NCBI GenBank assembly: GCA_963747765.1 | Contig: CAVVGH010000003.1 | Coordinates: forward strand, 1 to 64,000 | Length of the DNA: 64,000 nt | Origin: VRUE01 sp963747765 | Lineage (GTDB): Bacteria; Actinomycetota; Thermoleophilia; Solirubrobacterales; 70-9 | Reading direction: 5' to 3' | Shown here: in pieces, positions 60,656 to 64,000 of the stretch | How positions within the stretch are numbered: the first letter of the stretch is position 1 | Layout of the letters: the number at the start of each line of letters is the position of its first letter | Position numbers and translations under genes: made by a program | The notes under the pieces: model-generated | Databases searched by the model: none | Told to the model about the DNA's origin: nothing | Seen by the model: the letters and a program-made list of their open reading frames with translations, nothing else

Positions 60656-61937
60656 TCTTCAGGCCGGAGATCGCCCGCGAGATGACCAGTCGCTGGATCT
60701 CCGAGGTGCCCTCGAAGATCGTGTAGATCTTGGCGTCCCGGTGCATCCGCTCCACGGGGTACTCCCGCGTGTAGCCGTTGCCGCCGAGGATCTGGATGGC
60801 CCGCTCGGTCGCCCACACGGCCACCTCGCCCGCCTTCAGCTTCGACATCGAACCCTCGGCGTTCTCGAACTTATGCCCGGTGCGACCCATCCATGCGGCG
60901 CGCCAGACCAGCAACCGGGCGGCGTCGATCTCCAGCTTCATGTCGGCAAGCGCGAAGGCGATCGCCTGGTTGTCGATGATCGGCCGACCGAACTGTTCGC
61001 GCTCTTTTGCGTAGTCGAGCGCGTACTCGTAGGCGGCGCGGGCGATGCCCAGTGCCTGCGCGCCGACCGTCGGCCGGCTTGCCTCGAAGGTCTGCATGGC
61101 CGCCTGCGATTTCGAGCGCTTGCCCTCTCGCACCCGCGCCAGGCGCTCGTCGAGCTTCTCTTTGCCGCCGAGCAGGCAGGCGCCCGGAAGCCGGCAATCG
61201 TCCAGGTGGACGTCGGCGGTGTGCGAGGCGCGCAGGCCGTGCTTCTTGACCTTGGCACCCTGCTCGCAGCCCTTGGTCCCCGGCGGGACAACAAACGCGG
61301 CGTGGCCACGCGATCCCAGCTCGCGGTCGACCGAGGCGATAACCACGTGCACGTTCGCGATGCCGCCGTTCGTCGCCCAGGCCTTCTGGCCGTTCAGGAC
61401 CCATTCGTCCTTGGCCTCGTCGTACTTGGCCGTCGTGCGAATCGCCGACACGTCCGATCCGGCGTCCGGCTCCGACGCACAAAACGACCCCACCTTGGGA
61501 TCGTCCGCATCGCCAAAGCACTGCGGAATCCACTCGCCCATCTGCTCCGGCGTCCCCTGCCCGAAGATCGCCGCCACCGCGAGGGAGGTGCCCATGATCG
61601 CCATCCCGATGCCCGCGTCTCCCCAGAAGAGCTCCTCGTTGGCAAGCGGCAGCGTCAGGCCGGTCTCATCGGCCCAGAACTGGCCAAGCGCTTCAAATCC
61701 GTACAGCCCGATCTTGGCCGCCTCCTGGATGACGGGCCAGGGAGTCTCCTCTCGCTCGTCCCACTCCGCCGCCGCCGGTCGCACCACGCCCTCTGCGAAG
61801 CCGTGCACCCACTCCTGGATGTCCTTCTGGTCCTGGTTCAACTCGAGCGTGAACCCGCCACCGCCCGATGCTGCGCTGTCGCCGGTCGCACTCTCCACTA
61901 GCTGCTCTGCCTCTGCCACTGCCGATGTATCGCTCAT
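60648..61937 (-). CDS. Acyl-CoA dehydrogenase
   Basis: FAD enzyme for alpha-beta oxidation of acyl-CoA. 429 residues from ATG 61937. CASEPDAGSDVSAIRTTA and WVLNGQKAWATNGG are the mid-domain FAD/substrate blocks; YAKEREQFGRPIIDNQAIAFALADM and QILGGNGYTREYPVERMHRDAKIYTIFEGTSEIQRLVISR are C-terminal, with the catalytic Glu in IFEGTSE. A Gly/Ser-rich N-terminal extension of about 28 residues is present. Chain-length specificity cannot be read. It lies 32 bp downstream of the Cys-rich gene. Confidence 0.93.
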   Translation of the reverse strand: MSDTSAVAEAEQLVESATGDSAASGGGGFTLELNQDQKDIQEWVHGFAEGVVRPAAAEWDEREETPWPVIQEAAKIGLYGFEALGQFWADETGLTLPLANEELFWGDAGIGMAIMGTSLAVAAIFGQGTPEQMGEWIPQCFGDADDPKVGSFCASEPDAGSDVSAIRTTAKYDEAKDEWVLNGQKAWATNGGIANVHVVIASVDRELGSRGHAAFVVPPGTKGCEQGAKVKKHGLRASHTADVHLDDCRLPGACLLGGKEKLDERLARVREGKRSKSQAAMQTFEASRPTVGAQALGIARAAYEYALDYAKEREQFGRPIIDNQAIAFALADMKLEIDAARLLVWRAAWMGRTGHKFENAEGSMSKLKAGEVAVWATERAIQILGGNGYTREYPVERMHRDAKIYTIFEGTSEIQRLVISRAISGLKIR

Positions 61938-61945
61938 GGCAGGCG

Positions 61946-61968
61946 ATATTACACCGAACGATGTCGTT
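61946..61968 (-). promoter_or_regulatory. Possible promoter and operator of the acyl-CoA dehydrogenase gene
   Basis: On the minus strand a TAATAT (61951-61946) lies 8 bp upstream of the start codon, preceded by the short palindrome AACGA-CA-TCGTT (61968-61957). The arms are only 5 bp, so this is a weak candidate. Confidence 0.3.
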
Positions 61969-61969
61969 G

Positions 61970-62365
61970 TTATACGCCGACCGAGCCCGACGAAATGTCG
62001 CGGAGGTCGAACGCCCTGAGACCCTCGGGCCCCTCGTCCACGCAGTCGAAGAAGCGCCGGTTGACGCAGCCGTACTTCTCGCCGCCGCCGTCATAGGCCC
62101 GCTCCACCGTGAATGGACAGTGGGGCAGAGGCCTACCCGTCATCTTGACGCCGCCGAACCCACCCACCTGCAGCACCGCATCCAGCTCAACCGTCGCGCG
62201 GAAGACCTGCTGCATACATCCCACGTACTGGGTGCCGCTCAGAACGTCGCTGAAGCTGTAGAGAAACCGGCAGCCCATCTCAAGACAGCCACGCGGCTCG
62301 ACCATCTTGTCGCAGAATGAGCGGCACTGACGACACTCACCGACCTTCTCGCGCGTCACCGGCAT
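61970..62365 (-). CDS. Cys-rich protein of unknown function
   Basis: 131 residues from ATG 62365. Nine cysteines are visible: Cys11, 14, 18, 27, 32, 50, 83, 100 and 108, beginning CRQCRSFCDKM (CxxCxxxC). That pattern could hold Fe-S or zinc, but I do not recognise the family. The rest is mixed alpha/beta with no membrane segment (VFRATVELDAVLQVGGFGGVKMTG). Its own stop is 32 bp before the acyl-CoA dehydrogenase start, and its start is close to dnaE; co-transcription with the dehydrogenase is likely. Confidence 0.72.
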   Translation of the reverse strand: MPVTREKVGECRQCRSFCDKMVEPRGCLEMGCRFLYSFSDVLSGTQYVGCMQQVFRATVELDAVLQVGGFGGVKMTGRPLPHCPFTVERAYDGGGEKYGCVNRRFFDCVDEGPEGLRAFDLRDISSGSVGV

Positions 62366-62405
62366 ATGAAAAGTCTAGGGACCCGCCTAGCCGCGTCAGA
62401 CACCT

Positions 62406-64000
62406 TCACGCAGCGAGCGCTTCGGGGCCCAGGACGTGTCCCAGCTCCGCCCGCAGACCGCTCGAAGCCCGCACCTTGTAACGGTCCCCGAGCTTCAGGA
62501 CGGTGAGCTTTCCGCCCCCGTTGCGGATCACCAGGTGCACGTCGGCTTCTCCCTGATGGTGTTCGAAAACTTCCTTCAGCTGGTCGACCATGCCGGCCCG
62601 GCCCAGGTCGGCCGCGTCGATGGTCAGTCGCACCGGCTCCAGTGCGGCGCTGCTCATCGTCTTGGCGCGGGCGATCTCTGTCTCGTCGGCCTGGAACCGC
62701 TCGGCCTCCTGCACAACCAACTTTGTCTCACCGCGCTCCTTGTGGTCGATCCGGCCCCTGACGAGAACCACCGCGTCCGGTGCGATCGCCGCGGCACTTG
62801 AAGCCTCGTCGGCCTTGAAGACAAGCAACTCGACCTGGCCCTCGACATCGTCGAGCGTCGCAAACATCATCTGGGTGCCGTTCTTCGTCCGGACCTTCTT
62901 GCAATCGACGACAATTCCCCCCACCGTCACCCAGGCCCCGTCGGGCTTGGCGCCCAGCTCGCCGAGCGTGCAATCGGCGCGCGCCCGCAGCGCGTCTCGG
63001 ACTTCGGAGAGCGGATGCGAAGACAGGAAGGTGCCGAGCGTCTCCTTCTCCATCGCGAGCAGCTCGCGCCGGTCGAACTCGGCAGCGGAGATCGGCGGAC
63101 GGTGATGCGAGCGCGATGGTCCCTCTCCCTCCCCCCCGGCCTCGCCGCCGACGTCGAAGATCGAGCCCTGGCCCAGCTGCGCGTCCTCCTGCGCTTTCTG
63201 CCCAGCCGACTGAGCCGCCAGCAGCGTCTCCAGCATGCCTTTGCGGGTCGCCCCCGTGGAATCGAGCGCGCCGCATTTGACCAGGCATTCGATCGCTCGT
63301 TTGTTCACCGCCCGCGCATCGACCCTCTCGCAGAAGTCCCAGATCGAGGTGATCGGGCCATCCTCCCTCGCCCGCAGGATCGCGTCGACCGCGGCGCGGC
63401 CCACGTTCTTGACCGCATCGAGCCCGAAGCGAATCGCGTTTTCGCTGACGACGAAGCCGTGGTGGGACGAGTTGACGTCGGGCGGCAGCACCTCAATGCC
63501 CATCTCCTCGCAGCGGTTCACGAAGAAGGGGACCTTGTCCTTGGTGTTCATCACCGAGGAGATCACCGCCGCCATGTACTCCGCCGGATAGTTGGCCTTG
63601 AGATAGGCCGTGCGGTAGGAGGTCAGCCCGTAGCAGGCCGCGTGGGACTTGTTGAAGGAATAGTCGGCGGCGGCTTCGTTCAGCTTCCAGAGGTCCTGCG
63701 CCACGTTGGGGGCAGTGCCCGACTTGGCCAGCCCCTGCATGAATTTGTCCTTCATCGTCGCCATCAGGTCGCGTTTCTTCTTGCCGATCGCCTTGCGCAG
63801 GTCGTCCGCCTCGGCACCTGAGAAGCCGGCCATCGAGCGGGCGATCGCCATCAGCTGCTCTTGGTAGATCACGCAGCCATGCGTCTCCTCGGTGATCGCC
63901 CGCAGCCGGGGGTCTGGATAGCGCACGCTCGAGGGGTTCTTCTTGCCTCTCGCGTATGCGGGGATGTACGCCATCGCGCCGGGCCGGTAGAGAGCACCGA
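62406..64000 (-). CDS. dnaE: DNA polymerase III alpha subunit, C-terminal part (cut by window edge)
   Basis: Replicative polymerase. About 530 C-terminal residues are visible; the frame continues past the right edge (upstream codons read SVLYRPGA before MAYIPAYARG, matching the ALYRPGPM block of DnaE). ITEETHGCVIYQEQLMAIARSMAGFSGAEADDLRKAIGKK and ADYSFNKSHAACYGLTSYRTAYLKANYPAEYMAA are the thumb/fingers region. A helix-hairpin-helix region follows (DAVKNVGRAAVDAILRARE). An OB-fold (VTVGGIVVDCKKVRTKNGTQMMFATLDDVEGQVELLVF) lies near the end. No intein or frameshift is seen in this part. Confidence 0.95.
   Translation of the reverse strand, partial: GALYRPGAMAYIPAYARGKKNPSSVRYPDPRLRAITEETHGCVIYQEQLMAIARSMAGFSGAEADDLRKAIGKKKRDLMATMKDKFMQGLAKSGTAPNVAQDLWKLNEAAADYSFNKSHAACYGLTSYRTAYLKANYPAEYMAAVISSVMNTKDKVPFFVNRCEEMGIEVLPPDVNSSHHGFVVSENAIRFGLDAVKNVGRAAVDAILRAREDGPITSIWDFCERVDARAVNKRAIECLVKCGALDSTGATRKGMLETLLAAQSAGQKAQEDAQLGQGSIFDVGGEAGGEGEGPSRSHHRPPISAAEFDRRELLAMEKETLGTFLSSHPLSEVRDALRARADCTLGELGAKPDGAWVTVGGIVVDCKKVRTKNGTQMMFATLDDVEGQVELLVFKADEASSAAAIAPDAVVLVRGRIDHKERGETKLVVQEAERFQADETEIARAKTMSSAALEPVRLTIDAADLGRAGMVDQLKEVFEHHQGEADVHLVIRNGGGKLTVLKLGDRYKVRASSGLRAELGHVLGPEALAA

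Overview
This is a high-GC bacterial chromosome segment. The genes are densely packed with many ATGA/GTGA/TGATG overlaps and frequent GTG, TTG and even CTG starts. Menaquinone genes, GatCAB, a class I ketol-acid reductoisomerase, UDP-sulfoquinovose synthase and the codon bias together suggest an actinobacterium, most likely of the Thermoleophilia/Solirubrobacterales type. That placement is inferred from gene content and not from a marker-gene search.

Layout. 1-3967: tyrS (partial), a class A penicillin-binding protein and a DNA glycosylase. 3984-13791 (minus strand): a long amino-acid operon read as XRE regulator-leuC-leuD-SAM methyltransferase-leuB-ilvE-cimA-DegT aminotransferase-argH. 13879-16762 (plus): TetR regulator-ClC channel-small membrane protein. 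16770-18483 (minus): leuA with a leucine-rich leader peptide (leuL). The five consecutive Leu codons of leuL are perfectly complementary to the leuA ribosome-binding site, and this is the most striking regulatory signal in the window. 18575-20720: an array of 70-bp-period hairpin repeats, a large hairpin and an IS3-type insertion sequence. 20776-26224: RTX-like protein, serA, serC, two small plus-strand genes, ilvC. 26234-33639: a nearly complete menaquinone set (menE, menB, menA, menC, menD, menF) embedded between ilvC and ilvBN. 33620-37045: ilvN, ilvB, sqdB. 37123-41044: two GT-C glycosyltransferase paralogues and a DUF2304/GT2 polyprenyl-phosphate glycosyltransferase. 41037-46486: zinc-ribbon protein, type II NADH dehydrogenase, gatB-gatA-gatC, membrane protein. 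46547-54323: GMC oxidoreductase, membrane protein, folD, a UvrD/PcrA helicase, cysE-cysK-Rrf2 regulator. 54407-58297: a degenerate response regulator, a second copy of the hairpin array, large hairpin and IS, then an HDOD-LuxR protein. 58402-64000: gltX, nfo, acyl-CoA dehydrogenase, a Cys-rich protein and the C-terminal half of dnaE.

How it works together. Most of the minus strand encodes branched-chain amino acid and serine/cysteine synthesis: citramalate or isopropylmalate entry by CimA and LeuA, the common IlvBN-IlvC steps, LeuCD-LeuB, IlvE, SerA-SerC, CysE-CysK. The plus-strand men genes supply menaquinone, the expected electron acceptor of the type II NADH dehydrogenase. The two IS copies are nearly identical and in the same orientation, exactly 36,315 bp apart. 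They bracket the ser, men, ilv, gat, fol and cys genes.
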